A stretch of 64,000 bases of DNA, taken from assembly GCF_937927635.1 (NCBI RefSeq), contig NZ_CALBRW010000018.1, positions 124,001 through 188,000 on the forward strand. Reading direction: 5' to 3'. How positions within the stretch are numbered: the stretch's first letter is position 1; every line of letters starts with the position of its first letter. A program made the translations under genes and the position numbers. The stretch comes from an uncultured Microbacterium sp. Its GTDB lineage: Bacteria > Actinomycetota > Actinomycetes > Actinomycetales > Microbacteriaceae. Below the pieces are notes generated by a model, which saw only the letters and a list, made by a program, of their open reading frames with translations, did not search any database and was not told where the DNA came from. Positions 25,405 through 32,381 of the stretch are shown piece by piece.

Positions 25405-26340
25405 ATGACCACCACCGCCGCCGCGCCGGCAGCTGCGAAGCAGCGTCCGGGCGATCGCTGGTTCTCCGGGGCCGCGCTCTCCGCGGGCACGATGATCCTG
25501 GTGACGCTCGCTGCCGTCGCCGTCTTCCTCATCGTCCAGTCCATCCCCGGCATCACGGCGACCGGTCAGGACGCGTCGATCCTCGAGACCGGCTTCTGGG
25601 CGTACGTCGGGCCGCTGGCCTTCGGCACCGTGTGGGCCGCCGCGATCGCGCTGCTGATCGCGATCCCGCTGTCCATCGCCGTGGCGCTGTTCATCTCGCA
25701 CTACTCACCGCGCAGGCTCGCCCAGGGCCTCGGCTACATCGTCGACCTGCTGGCCGCCGTCCCCTCGGTGGTGTTCGGCATCTGGGGCATCGCCGTGCTG
25801 GCGCCGGCCGCCCTGCCGGTCTACACCTGGATGACCCAGCACCTGAACTGGATCCCGCTGTTCGACGGGAACCCGTCCGGCCGCAACATCCTCACCGCCG
25901 CGATCGTGCTGGCCGTGATGGTGCTGCCGATCATCACCGCCATCTGCCGCGAGATCTTCCTGCAGACCCCGCCGCTGCACGAGGAGGCCGCCCTCGCCCT
26001 CGGCGCCACGCGCTGGGAGATGATCCGCATGGCCGTCCTGCCCTTCGCCCGCGGCGGCATCGTCTCCGCCGCAATGCTGGGCTTGGGACGCGCGCTCGGC
26101 GAGACCATGGCAGTGGCCATGGTGCTCTCCGCCTCCGGCGGCGTGACCTGGCGCCTGCTGACCGCGCAGAACCCGAACACGATCCCCGCGAACATCGCGC
26201 AGACCTTCCCCGAGGCGTACGGGCTGAACATCAACGTGCTCATCGCCACCGGCCTCATCCTCTTCGTCGTCACATTCGCCGTGAACGCGCTCGCCCGCTG
26301 GATCGTCAGCCGGCGCAAGGAATTCTCGGGAGCCAACTGA
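25405..26340 (+). CDS. pstC: Phosphate ABC transporter permease PstC
   Basis: A 311-residue inner-membrane permease with six predicted helices. The first is MILVTLAAVAVFLIVQSIPG, after an Ala-rich cytosolic start. The EAA loop that docks to PstB is present as EEAALALGATRWEMIRMAVLP, and LGRALGETMAVAMVLSASGG is the conserved PstC segment with the charged residues of the phosphate path. It forms the channel with PstA. The start is ATG at 25405 after GAGGACACC. The stop is one base from pstA's start, a tight operon. Confidence 0.97.
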   Translation: MTTTAAAPAAAKQRPGDRWFSGAALSAGTMILVTLAAVAVFLIVQSIPGITATGQDASILETGFWAYVGPLAFGTVWAAAIALLIAIPLSIAVALFISHYSPRRLAQGLGYIVDLLAAVPSVVFGIWGIAVLAPAALPVYTWMTQHLNWIPLFDGNPSGRNILTAAIVLAVMVLPIITAICREIFLQTPPLHEEAALALGATRWEMIRMAVLPFARGGIVSAAMLGLGRALGETMAVAMVLSASGGVTWRLLTAQNPNTIPANIAQTFPEAYGLNINVLIATGLILFVVTFAVNALARWIVSRRKEFSGAN

Positions 26341-26341
26341 C

Positions 26342-27436
26342 ATGACCATCATCGAGAACGCTCCCGCTCCGACGCGACAGGCACCTGCCGCCGTCAACAT
26401 CACCAGCGGCCACCTGCCCCGCTGGTTCCCGTGGGCGCTGCTGGGCGCCTCTGTCGCCGCGTCGTCCGCCGTGTTCGGCGTGATCGCAGCCGGCGGAGGC
26501 GGGTTCGACGTCACGGGTGCCGTCATCACCGGCGTCCTGCTCTTCCTCGTGCTGATCGGCGTGATCTCGACCGTCGTCGAGGGACGCCGCAAGGCCACCG
26601 ACCGCGTCGTGACGGCCCTGGTGACGATCGCCTTCGGCATCGCCATGGTCCCGCTGATCTCAGTGGCCTGGACGGCCCTGCAGAACGGCATCGCCGGCCT
26701 GAACGCCGAGTTCTTCTCCAGCTCCATGCGCAACGTGGTCGGCGAGGGCGGCGGTGCACTGCACGCCATCATGGGCACCGTGCTGATCACGCTGGCCGCC
26801 GCCGTGATCAGCATCCCGATCGGCCTGCTGACCTCGATCTACCTCGTCGAGTACGGCCGGGGGAAGCTGGCCCAGGGCATCACTTTCCTGGTGGACGTGA
26901 TGACCGGCATCCCGTCCATCGTCGCCGGACTGTTCATCTACGCCCTGTTCGCGCTGCTGGTCGGCCCGGGCGTGCGAATGGGACTGATGGGCGCCCTGTC
27001 GCTGGCCGTGCTGATGATCCCCGTGGTCGTGCGCTCCAGCGAGGAGATGCTGCGGCTGGTGCCCAACGAGCTGCGCGAGGCCTCGTACGCGCTGGGCGTG
27101 CCGAAGTGGCTGACCATCCTGAAGGTGGTGCTCCCGACCTCCATGGCGGGTATCGTGACCGGCGTGACGCTGGCCATCGCACGCGTGATCGGCGAGACCG
27201 CACCGCTGCTGGTCACCGCCGGATTCACGGCATCCATGAACTACAGCCTGACCGACGGGCGGATGATGTCCCTGCCGGTCTTCGTGTACACGCAGTACAT
27301 GAACCAGGGCATCCCCGCCGAGGCGTACGTCAACCGCGCCTGGGCCGCCGCGCTCGTCCTCATCCTGATCGTCATGGTCCTCAATCTCCTCGCGCGATTC
27401 GTCGCAGCCCGCTTCTCCCCGGCCAAGAGCCGCTGA
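26342..27436 (+). CDS. pstA: Phosphate ABC transporter permease PstA
   Basis: A 364-residue permease, longer than the E. coli protein because of an extra pair of N-terminal helices (about 30-85: WALLGASVAASSAVFGVIA and VLLFLVLIGVISTVVEG), common in actinobacteria. The core has STVLIT-type helices, LTSIYLVEYGRGKLAQGITFLVDVMTGIPS, the EAA loop LREASYALGVPKWLTILKVVLP and the conserved IGETAPLLVTAG. It pairs with PstC to move phosphate inward. The 1-base gap from pstC implies coupling. It ends 20 bases ahead of pstB. Confidence 0.96.
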   Translation: MTIIENAPAPTRQAPAAVNITSGHLPRWFPWALLGASVAASSAVFGVIAAGGGGFDVTGAVITGVLLFLVLIGVISTVVEGRRKATDRVVTALVTIAFGIAMVPLISVAWTALQNGIAGLNAEFFSSSMRNVVGEGGGALHAIMGTVLITLAAAVISIPIGLLTSIYLVEYGRGKLAQGITFLVDVMTGIPSIVAGLFIYALFALLVGPGVRMGLMGALSLAVLMIPVVVRSSEEMLRLVPNELREASYALGVPKWLTILKVVLPTSMAGIVTGVTLAIARVIGETAPLLVTAGFTASMNYSLTDGRMMSLPVFVYTQYMNQGIPAEAYVNRAWAAALVLILIVMVLNLLARFVAARFSPAKSR

Positions 27437-27456
27437 GCATCACCCGAAGGAACATC

Positions 27457-28236
27457 GTGTCCAAGAGCATCGAAGTCAACGACCTCAACGTCTACTACGG
27501 CGACTTCCTCGCCGTCGAGGGCGTCTCCCTCGACATCCAGCCCCGCAGCGTGACGGCCTTCATCGGCCCGTCGGGATGCGGCAAATCCACCTTCCTGCGC
27601 ACGCTGAACCGCATGCACGAGGTCATCCCCGGCGCGCGCGTGGAGGGCGAGGTGCTGCTGGACGGCAACGACCTGTACGCCACCGGGGTGGACCCGGTGC
27701 TGGTGCGCCGGCAGGTGGGCATGGTGTTCCAGCGCCCCAACCCGTTCCCGACCATGTCCATCAAGGAGAACGTGCTGGCGGGCGTGAAGCTCAACAACAA
27801 GCGCATGTCGCGGTCGGACGAGGACGCCCTGGTGGAGCGCTCGCTGATCGGCGCGAACCTGTGGAACGAGGTCAAGGACCGCCTCGACAAGCCCGGCTCC
27901 GGCCTGTCCGGCGGCCAGCAGCAGCGCCTGTGCATCGCCCGCGCGATCGCCGTCTCCCCCGATGTGATCCTGATGGACGAGCCGTGCTCGGCACTGGATC
28001 CGATCTCGACGTTCGCGATCGAGGAGCTGATCCAGGAACTGAAGAACGACTACACGGTCGTCATCGTCACGCACAACATGCAGCAGGCATCGCGCGTCTC
28101 GGACAAGACGGCGTTCTTCAACATCGCCGGAACCGGCAAGCCCGGCAAGCTCATCGAGTTCGACGACACCGCGACCATCTTCACCAGCCCGTCCGTGCAG
28201 GCCACCGAGGACTACGTCTCCGGCCGCTTCGGGTGA
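27457..28236 (+). CDS. pstB: Phosphate ABC transporter ATP-binding protein PstB
   Basis: A 259-residue ATPase that powers phosphate import. Walker A is GPSGCGKST (37-45), then the Q-loop MVFQRPNPFPTMSI typical of PstB, signature LSGGQQQRLCIARA, Walker B VILMDEPCSALDP and H-loop VTHNMQQASRVSD. The length is normal. A GTG start follows CGAAGGAAC. It closes the pstSCAB operon. No canonical terminator follows; instead there are short tandem repeats and the 87-bp element copy B. Confidence 0.97.
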   Translation: MSKSIEVNDLNVYYGDFLAVEGVSLDIQPRSVTAFIGPSGCGKSTFLRTLNRMHEVIPGARVEGEVLLDGNDLYATGVDPVLVRRQVGMVFQRPNPFPTMSIKENVLAGVKLNNKRMSRSDEDALVERSLIGANLWNEVKDRLDKPGSGLSGGQQQRLCIARAIAVSPDVILMDEPCSALDPISTFAIEELIQELKNDYTVVIVTHNMQQASRVSDKTAFFNIAGTGKPGKLIEFDDTATIFTSPSVQATEDYVSGRFG

Positions 28237-28267
28237 GTACAGCATCCGGTGCGCGTCCCCGGCACCC

Positions 28268-28340
28268 CGTTCCCGGCATCCGTCCCGGGATCCGTTCCCG
28301 GCATCCGGTGCCAGTGATCCGACCCGGCATCCGGTGCCCG
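28268..28340 (+). repeat. Imperfect tandem repeats (about 25-26 bases, three units)
   Basis: The core CCCGGCATCCG recurs at about 28272, 28298 and 28323, each unit ending GATCCG or similar. The array runs directly into the 87-bp element. No gene is visible in 28237-28524 apart from these repeats and the promoter region of the next gene. Confidence 0.65.
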
Positions 28341-28427
28341 TGACGAATCACTGATGCCGCCTGCGCACCACGGCGTGTCGACCCGCGACACGCCGCACGG
28401 TGCCGGTGCTCGTCAGTGATCCGTCAC
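28341..28427 (+). repeat. 87-bp structured repeat, copy B
   Basis: Outer arms are TGACGAATCACTGATG and CGTCAGTGATCCGTCAC; inner arms CGGCGTGTCG and CGACACGCCG pair perfectly. It lies downstream of pstB and 97 bases ahead of the AbiEi-type gene. Confidence 0.88.
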
Positions 28428-28524
28428 GCCGCACTTCTGTCCACATTGGCAGGTCTGACGAAGTTGTCCACGGATGCCAGGATTCTGGCCTGTCGACGTC
28501 ACCCAGGGCCCGCATGCTCGAGGC

Positions 28525-29397
28525 ATGACATTCCGCACGGCCGCATCCGCGCTCATCGCTGCGGGGCGCATCGCCCGCACGTCAGCACTGCGCGCGCGAG
28601 GCGTGACGGCACGGGAGATCGCCCGCGCACTCGCAGCCGGGGAGGTCGTGCAGGTGCGCCGCGGCGTGTACGCGACGTCGGATGCCGACGCCGTCACCCT
28701 TCATGCGGCCCGCCACGGCGGTGCCGTCGCATGCACCGAGGCGGGACGGATGCGGGGACTGTGGATGCTGGACGACGTGGACGGCCCGCACATCTGGCAC
28801 GGGCACGCCGGCAACCCGCGCACCTGCGGAGATCCGGACTGCCCTGCGGTGCCGCACTGGGATGAGGGGACTGCCGAGATCGGCGCGCTGCCACCACTGC
28901 GCAATATCCTGCTGCAGATCGCTGTGTGCGCCGGAGAGGAGACGTTCTTCGCCGCGCTGGAGTCGGGGCTGCGGCAGTCGATGGTGACGCTCGCTGATCT
29001 GCGCTGGCTGGAACAGCGGCTGCCGGGCGAGCTGCGCTGGCTGCTGGGCTTCGCCCGTTCCGACGCGGACAGCGGACTGGAGTCCTTGATCAGGCTGCGC
29101 CTGCACCGACTCGGCATAGAGGTGCGCACGCAGGTGCTCATCGACGGCGTCGGCGAGGTGGACTTCGTCATCGGCGACTGGCTGATCGTCGAGGCGGACG
29201 GCATGCAGAACCATGACGACCGCGTGGCGGGTCCGGACGGGCCGTCGCCGCGCCACAAGGATCTGCAGCGGGATGCCCGCGCCGCAGCCCTCGGGTACGA
29301 GACGCTGCGCTTCGACTACGCGATGATCATCCATCACTGGGAGGTCGTCGAGGCGGCGATCCTCGCGAGGGTCGCCGCCGGCGCGCACCGGGCGTGA
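28525..29397 (+). CDS. AbiEi-type / DUF559 protein (orphan)
   Basis: A 290-residue protein with two parts. Residues 1-55 (ARTSALRARGVTAREIARALAAGEVVQVRRGVYATS) match the winged-helix domain seen in AbiEi antitoxins and related proteins. Residues about 185-285 look like a DUF559/very-short-patch-repair-type nuclease fold: ESLIRLRLHRLGIEVRTQ, EVDFVIGDWLIVEADG (the D...ExD pattern) and DARAAALGYETLRFDY. Many actinobacterial genomes carry several such orphans without an AbiEii partner, and none is seen here. The true role (defence, repair or regulation) is unknown. It is bracketed by direct copies of the 87-bp repeat. Confidence 0.78.
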   Translation: MTFRTAASALIAAGRIARTSALRARGVTAREIARALAAGEVVQVRRGVYATSDADAVTLHAARHGGAVACTEAGRMRGLWMLDDVDGPHIWHGHAGNPRTCGDPDCPAVPHWDEGTAEIGALPPLRNILLQIAVCAGEETFFAALESGLRQSMVTLADLRWLEQRLPGELRWLLGFARSDADSGLESLIRLRLHRLGIEVRTQVLIDGVGEVDFVIGDWLIVEADGMQNHDDRVAGPDGPSPRHKDLQRDARAAALGYETLRFDYAMIIHHWEVVEAAILARVAAGAHRA

Positions 29398-29448
29398 GCG
29401 CGCCCCCTCTTGCGCCCCGACACCCCCGGCCCCGGGCATCCGCACGCG

Positions 29449-29535
29449 TCACGTATCACTGATGCCCACCGGCACGACCGGCGTGTCCCGGCACGACACG
29501 CCGCACCGAGCCAGTGCTCGTCTGTGATCCGTCAC
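29449..29535 (+). repeat. 87-bp structured repeat, copy C
   Basis: Outer arms are TCACGTATCACTGATG and CGTCTGTGATCCGTCAC; inner arms CGGCGTGTC and CGACACGCCG. The flanking spacers can also pair (CACCGGCACG opposite CGAGCCAGTG). It follows the AbiEi-type gene in the same orientation as copies A and B. Confidence 0.86.
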
Positions 29536-29550
29536 GCCCGGGCAGCACGA

Positions 29551-29582
29551 GGCCCCCGTGACGACCGAGTCGTCCGGGGGCC
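29551..29582. terminator. Hairpin terminator between convergent genes
   Basis: GGCCCCCG pairs with CGGGGGCC, with an inner GACGA/TCGTC stem. It lies between the AbiEi-type gene and the convergent lipoprotein gene. Confidence 0.7.
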
Positions 29583-29598
29583 CAGGTGCCAGAACGGG

Positions 29599-30402
29599 TC
29601 AGAGGCCGGCGGGGGCCTTGTCCGTGATCTGGTCGGCGGAGGGGGCGGTCACCTCGGCCGCCGAGCCCCACTGGCTGAAGTCCATGGTCATCGCCGTGCC
29701 GGCCATGTTCATGACCATGCGGCGCGGGAGGTCGTCCGGCCCCGCGTACAGCTCGTAGGTCACGGTGTCGCCGAGCTGCTTGAGCGCCTCGGCGGGGACC
29801 TCGGTGGCGGAGGATGCCAGCATCTTCTTCGTGTCGAGGGTCAGCGTGTACTTCGTGGTCTTGACGCCGTCGATGGTGTCGGCGCCCTCGTCGGCCTTGA
29901 AGTCCTTCAGCGCGGCCTTGAACACCTCGAGCTGCTTGCCGAGGTCGGCCTGGGAGAGCGACTGGTCCAGCTGTGCGAAGATCGGGTTGCTGCCGTCCTT
30001 GGGCGCCTTGAAGAACTTGTTCTCGGTCAGCTGGCCGAGGTTCATGTAGACCTCGCCGTCGACGATGCGGATCTCCATGCCTCTGGGCATGCTCATCGAC
30101 ATCCGCATCTTGGCGGCGTCCTTGTTCAGGACCATGTCGCCGCTGGTCTCGAGCTTCTGCCCGGAGACCTCGGTGGACTGCGTGAAGTGCGCCGAACCCG
30201 CCTTGTACTGGGCGTCGTTCATGCGCTGGGTGAAGTCATCCGCGGTCATGACACCCGACGCCTTGGGCGCCTGCTCAGTCTGACTCTGAGTGCTCTTCGT
30301 CGTGGTGCTGCCGTTGTCCCCCGTGCTGCAGGCGGTCATGCCGAAGCCTGCGACAAGAGCGATGGTCGTGGTCGCGAGTGCGCGTTTCCAGAGAGTGCTC
30401 AT
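29599..30402 (-). CDS. LppX/LprG-like cell-envelope lipoprotein
   Basis: A 267-residue predicted lipoprotein. The signal peptide ends in lipobox MTAC with lipidated Cys25, followed by a Ser/Thr/Gln linker. The mature domain (SAHFTQSTEVSGQKLETSGDMVL, VYMNLGQL, TIDGVKTTKYTLTLD, DDLPRRMVMNM) has the alternating beta pattern of the LppX/LprG and LolA/LolB-like group, half-barrels that carry lipids between membrane and wall. Lipid transport is inference. It is monocistronic, facing a terminator at its 3' end. The upstream ribosome-binding site is weak (AGGATTCTCCT before ATG). Confidence 0.8.
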   Translation of the reverse strand: MSTLWKRALATTTIALVAGFGMTACSTGDNGSTTTKSTQSQTEQAPKASGVMTADDFTQRMNDAQYKAGSAHFTQSTEVSGQKLETSGDMVLNKDAAKMRMSMSMPRGMEIRIVDGEVYMNLGQLTENKFFKAPKDGSNPIFAQLDQSLSQADLGKQLEVFKAALKDFKADEGADTIDGVKTTKYTLTLDTKKMLASSATEVPAEALKQLGDTVTYELYAGPDDLPRRMVMNMAGTAMTMDFSQWGSAAEVTAPSADQITDKAPAGL

Positions 30403-30472
30403 AGGAGAATCCTAAGCGGCGCGCAGGAGCGACCCGTGCCGCGGACATGGGCAGGACTGCCCATCCTCGACG

Positions 30473-31354
30473 TCAGCGCGGCGAGAGCAGGAAGGCGTTC
30501 AGTTCGTCGGTCAGAGCAGGATCGGATGCCAGCGGTGCGCCGTCCACGGCGGTGATCGCCACGGCCAGGCGCACGCTGGAGACCAACCAGGCGGCATCCG
30601 CCGTCGCCAGATCGGATGACGTGAGCGTGGCGTATCCGGTGCGCAGACCGCGCGATTCCAGGTGCTCGAAGACGCTCAGCTGGGTGGTGCCGTGCAGGAT
30701 TCCGCCGGAGGGCGCGGGTGTGAGGAACTCGTCACCCCGCCGGATGATGAGCGATGCCGTCGGTGCCTCCAGCACGAAGCCGTCGCGCGTGACGAACACG
30801 GCGTCGTCGGCCCCGCGGCGGTGCGCCTCGCGCAGAGCCGCCATGTTGACGGCGTAGGACAGGGTCTTCGCACCCAGCAGCAGCCAGGGCGCCCGCTCGG
30901 AGGCTCCCAGGTCGTAGCCGCGGTCGAGGGTGACCACGCGTACGCCGCTGCGCCGCACGGCGCTGTGGTCGGGGGCGGGCGATGCCATCGCCCAGGCCGT
31001 GGGCGCCGGTCCGTGCTCCACGCCGCGGCTGAGGATGAGCTTGACCACGCCCTCCCCCTCGGGGATGCGCGCGGCGGCCGCAGCGACGGCCTGCCGCCAC
31101 TGCACGAGGTTCGGCTCGGGGAGGTCACACAACTGCGCGGAGTGCGCCAGACGCTGCACGTGCGCCTCGACCTCGTTGGGGTGCCCGTCGGCCACGCCGA
31201 TCGACTCGAAGACCCCGTCACCGCGCTGCGAGCTGAATTCGCCCACGCTCAGTGCGGGGGCCTGCACGTCCACCTCGGTGAAGGTTCCGGAGTAGTCCTC
31301 GCGAGGATCGGAGACATCGGCGGGCACGATCATCAGGGCGAAGCGCTGGGCCAT
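30473..31354 (-). CDS. pabC: Aminotransferase class IV (aminodeoxychorismate lyase type)
   Basis: A 293-residue fold-type IV PLP enzyme. The PLP lysine is Lys163 in LLLGAKTLSYAVNM, and the glutamate and phosphate-binding residues lie in RDGFVLEAPTASLII and GILHGTTQ. DGVFESIGVADG is the usual N-terminal dimer-interface motif. The closest role is PabC, which releases 4-aminobenzoate for folate synthesis; D-amino-acid or branched-chain aminotransferase relatives cannot be excluded since no pabAB is nearby. I chose the ATG at 31354; a GTG six bases upstream is an alternative. Neither has a strong ribosome-binding site. Confidence 0.82.
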   Translation of the reverse strand: MAQRFALMIVPADVSDPREDYSGTFTEVDVQAPALSVGEFSSQRGDGVFESIGVADGHPNEVEAHVQRLAHSAQLCDLPEPNLVQWRQAVAAAAARIPEGEGVVKLILSRGVEHGPAPTAWAMASPAPDHSAVRRSGVRVVTLDRGYDLGASERAPWLLLGAKTLSYAVNMAALREAHRRGADDAVFVTRDGFVLEAPTASLIIRRGDEFLTPAPSGGILHGTTQLSVFEHLESRGLRTGYATLTSSDLATADAAWLVSSVRLAVAITAVDGAPLASDPALTDELNAFLLSPR

Positions 31355-31399
31355 GTCCACAGCTTAGGACGGGAGGGAATACTGTCGCGCGAGCCTTGT

Positions 31400-31405
31400 T
31401 ACACT
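31400..31405 (+). promoter_or_regulatory. Extended -10 promoter for the candidate small RNA
   Basis: TGTTACACT gives an extended -10 (TG-N-TACACT) about 7 bases ahead of the RNA's closing helix. No clear -35 is seen. Confidence 0.45.
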
Positions 31406-31410
31406 TGATC

Positions 31411-31497
31411 GGCCGGGCCGCATAACCCCGGGCTCCAACTTCTGCCGCTTCGAGCGGCCTTCCGCCGAGAGGCGTTCTTGCGGCCCGGTCTTTCTCT
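31411..31497 (+). ncRNA. Candidate structured small RNA (about 87 nt)
   Basis: A perfect 10-bp helix closes the element: CCGGGCCGCA (31413-31422) with TGCGGCCCGG (31479-31488), followed by the pyrimidine-rich run TCTTTCTCT, as in an intrinsic terminator. Inside are two hairpins: GCCGCT/AGCGGC (31444-31458) and CGCC-GAGA-GGCG with a GNRA-type loop (31463-31474). An extended -10 box precedes it. Both neighbours are on the minus strand, so this is an independent plus-strand transcript. It lacks the SRP RNA core motif and the C-tracts of 6C RNA. I do not recognise the family. Confidence 0.6.
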
Positions 31498-31524
31498 GTC
31501 CGGATTCTGCTGCCGAGATCGGAC

Positions 31525-32154
31525 TCAGTTCAGCGTGCCGCGCCGCCAGGACGATGCGGATGCCGACAGATCGTCGGCGTAGCCGTCCAGTCGCAGCGCA
31601 CGGCGGGTGAGTTCGCTGGCCCGGTCGGGTTCGGTGGGCTCGTAGTCGTCGGCGGTGTGCGTGGCGCCCGAGGCCTGCACGCGGCAGTAGGCGGCCGCGC
31701 GGTCGAGCGCGACGGAGAAGTCGCCGTGGAACACCCCGCGCAGGATGGTGTCGACCAGTGCCGCCAGCTCCTCGGGGCTGGCGGGGGTCGGAGCGCCGGC
31801 GATCACGGCATCCGCCGACCGCAGTTCGACGCGGCCGCGCTCGTACAGCAGCGCCGTCATCGCGGCGTCGCTGCGGATGGCGATCTGCAGCAGGTACAGC
31901 CGCCACAGCGCACCCGGCAGCGAGCGCGCGGGCGCCTGCGACCACAGCTCGGCGATCTCGTCGATGCCGTGCTCGGCGGTGAACGCGACCAGCCGCTCGG
32001 TCACCTCGCCGGATTCGTCACGGCGGGCGCGCTCCAGCAGAGCGGATGCCGTGGCATGCGCCACCCGTGAGCGCTCGGCGGGATCAGCTGCTCCGACGAG
32101 GTTGTCGAAGGCTGCGGTGGGCCGCCGGACGGGGCGTCTGAACTGCTCTGGCAC
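31525..32154 (-). CDS. Conserved hypothetical protein (helical, about 209 residues)
   Basis: A 209-residue soluble, alanine-rich and helical protein that I do not assign to a named family. The first 120 residues alternate short helices (RSRVAHATASALLERARRD, VTERLVAFTAEHGIDEIAELW, GALWRLYLLQIAIR). The rest is acidic (ADDYEPTEPDRASELTRRAL). No signal peptide, membrane helix or catalytic motif is visible. Codon use is normal for the region, which supports a real gene. It starts with GTG. It lies between the candidate small RNA and the tRNA-Lys, all on separate transcripts as far as can be seen. Confidence 0.7.
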   Translation of the reverse strand: MPEQFRRPVRRPTAAFDNLVGAADPAERSRVAHATASALLERARRDESGEVTERLVAFTAEHGIDEIAELWSQAPARSLPGALWRLYLLQIAIRSDAAMTALLYERGRVELRSADAVIAGAPTPASPEELAALVDTILRGVFHGDFSVALDRAAAYCRVQASGATHTADDYEPTEPDRASELTRRALRLDGYADDLSASASSWRRGTLN

Positions 32155-32278
32155 TCGATCCAGGGTACGCGAGCCCTGCTGGCATCGGCGTGCGTATGCG
32201 CAGAGCGGATGTCGGTGACCGGGCGTATCGTGCTTTCAGCGCCGTCGACAGGAGGCAACGACATGGAGCCCGATGATG

Positions 32279-32350
32279 TGCCCCCGGGGAATTCCGACAT
32301 CCCGACCCACCGGTTAAAAGCCGGTTGCTCTGCCTCTGAGCTACGGGGGC
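32279..32350 (-). tRNA. tRNA-Lys (anticodon TTT) with unusual T arm
   Basis: A 72-base minus-strand gene. The acceptor stem GCCCCCG/CGGGGGC has discriminator A, the D arm is normal (TAGCTCAGAGGCAGAGCA), and the anticodon loop CTTTTAA gives TTT. The T arm reads GGGAT-GTCGGAA-TTCCC. The loop has G at positions 54 and 58 instead of the conserved T54-A58 pair, while T55 and C56 are kept, and the last T-stem pair is T-T. It may be functional but divergent, or degenerating. CCA is not encoded. Confidence 0.75.
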
Positions 32351-32352
32351 CG

Positions 32353-32373
32353 GCACCGCAGCTGAAGCGGTGC
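32353..32373 (-). terminator. Hairpin after the membrane-protein gene
   Basis: GCACCGC pairs with GCGGTGC (7 bp, 7-base loop) 8 bases past the stop of the downstream-facing membrane gene and only 2 bases ahead of the tRNA-Lys 5' end. There is no T-run. Confidence 0.4.
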
Positions 32374-32381
32374 GGCACCTG

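Noticed and set aside
28525..29397. Complete AbiE toxin-antitoxin system
   Set aside because: No AbiEii nucleotidyltransferase gene is adjacent; the neighbours are repeats and an unrelated lipoprotein gene.
28341..29535. Insertion sequence formed by the two 87-bp copies
   Set aside because: The enclosed gene shows no transposase motif and no target duplication is visible, so I call it a repeat-flanked gene only.
31411..31497. SRP RNA or 6C RNA
   Set aside because: The conserved SRP loop motif with GGAAG and AGCAG is absent, and no run of six C in hairpin loops is present.
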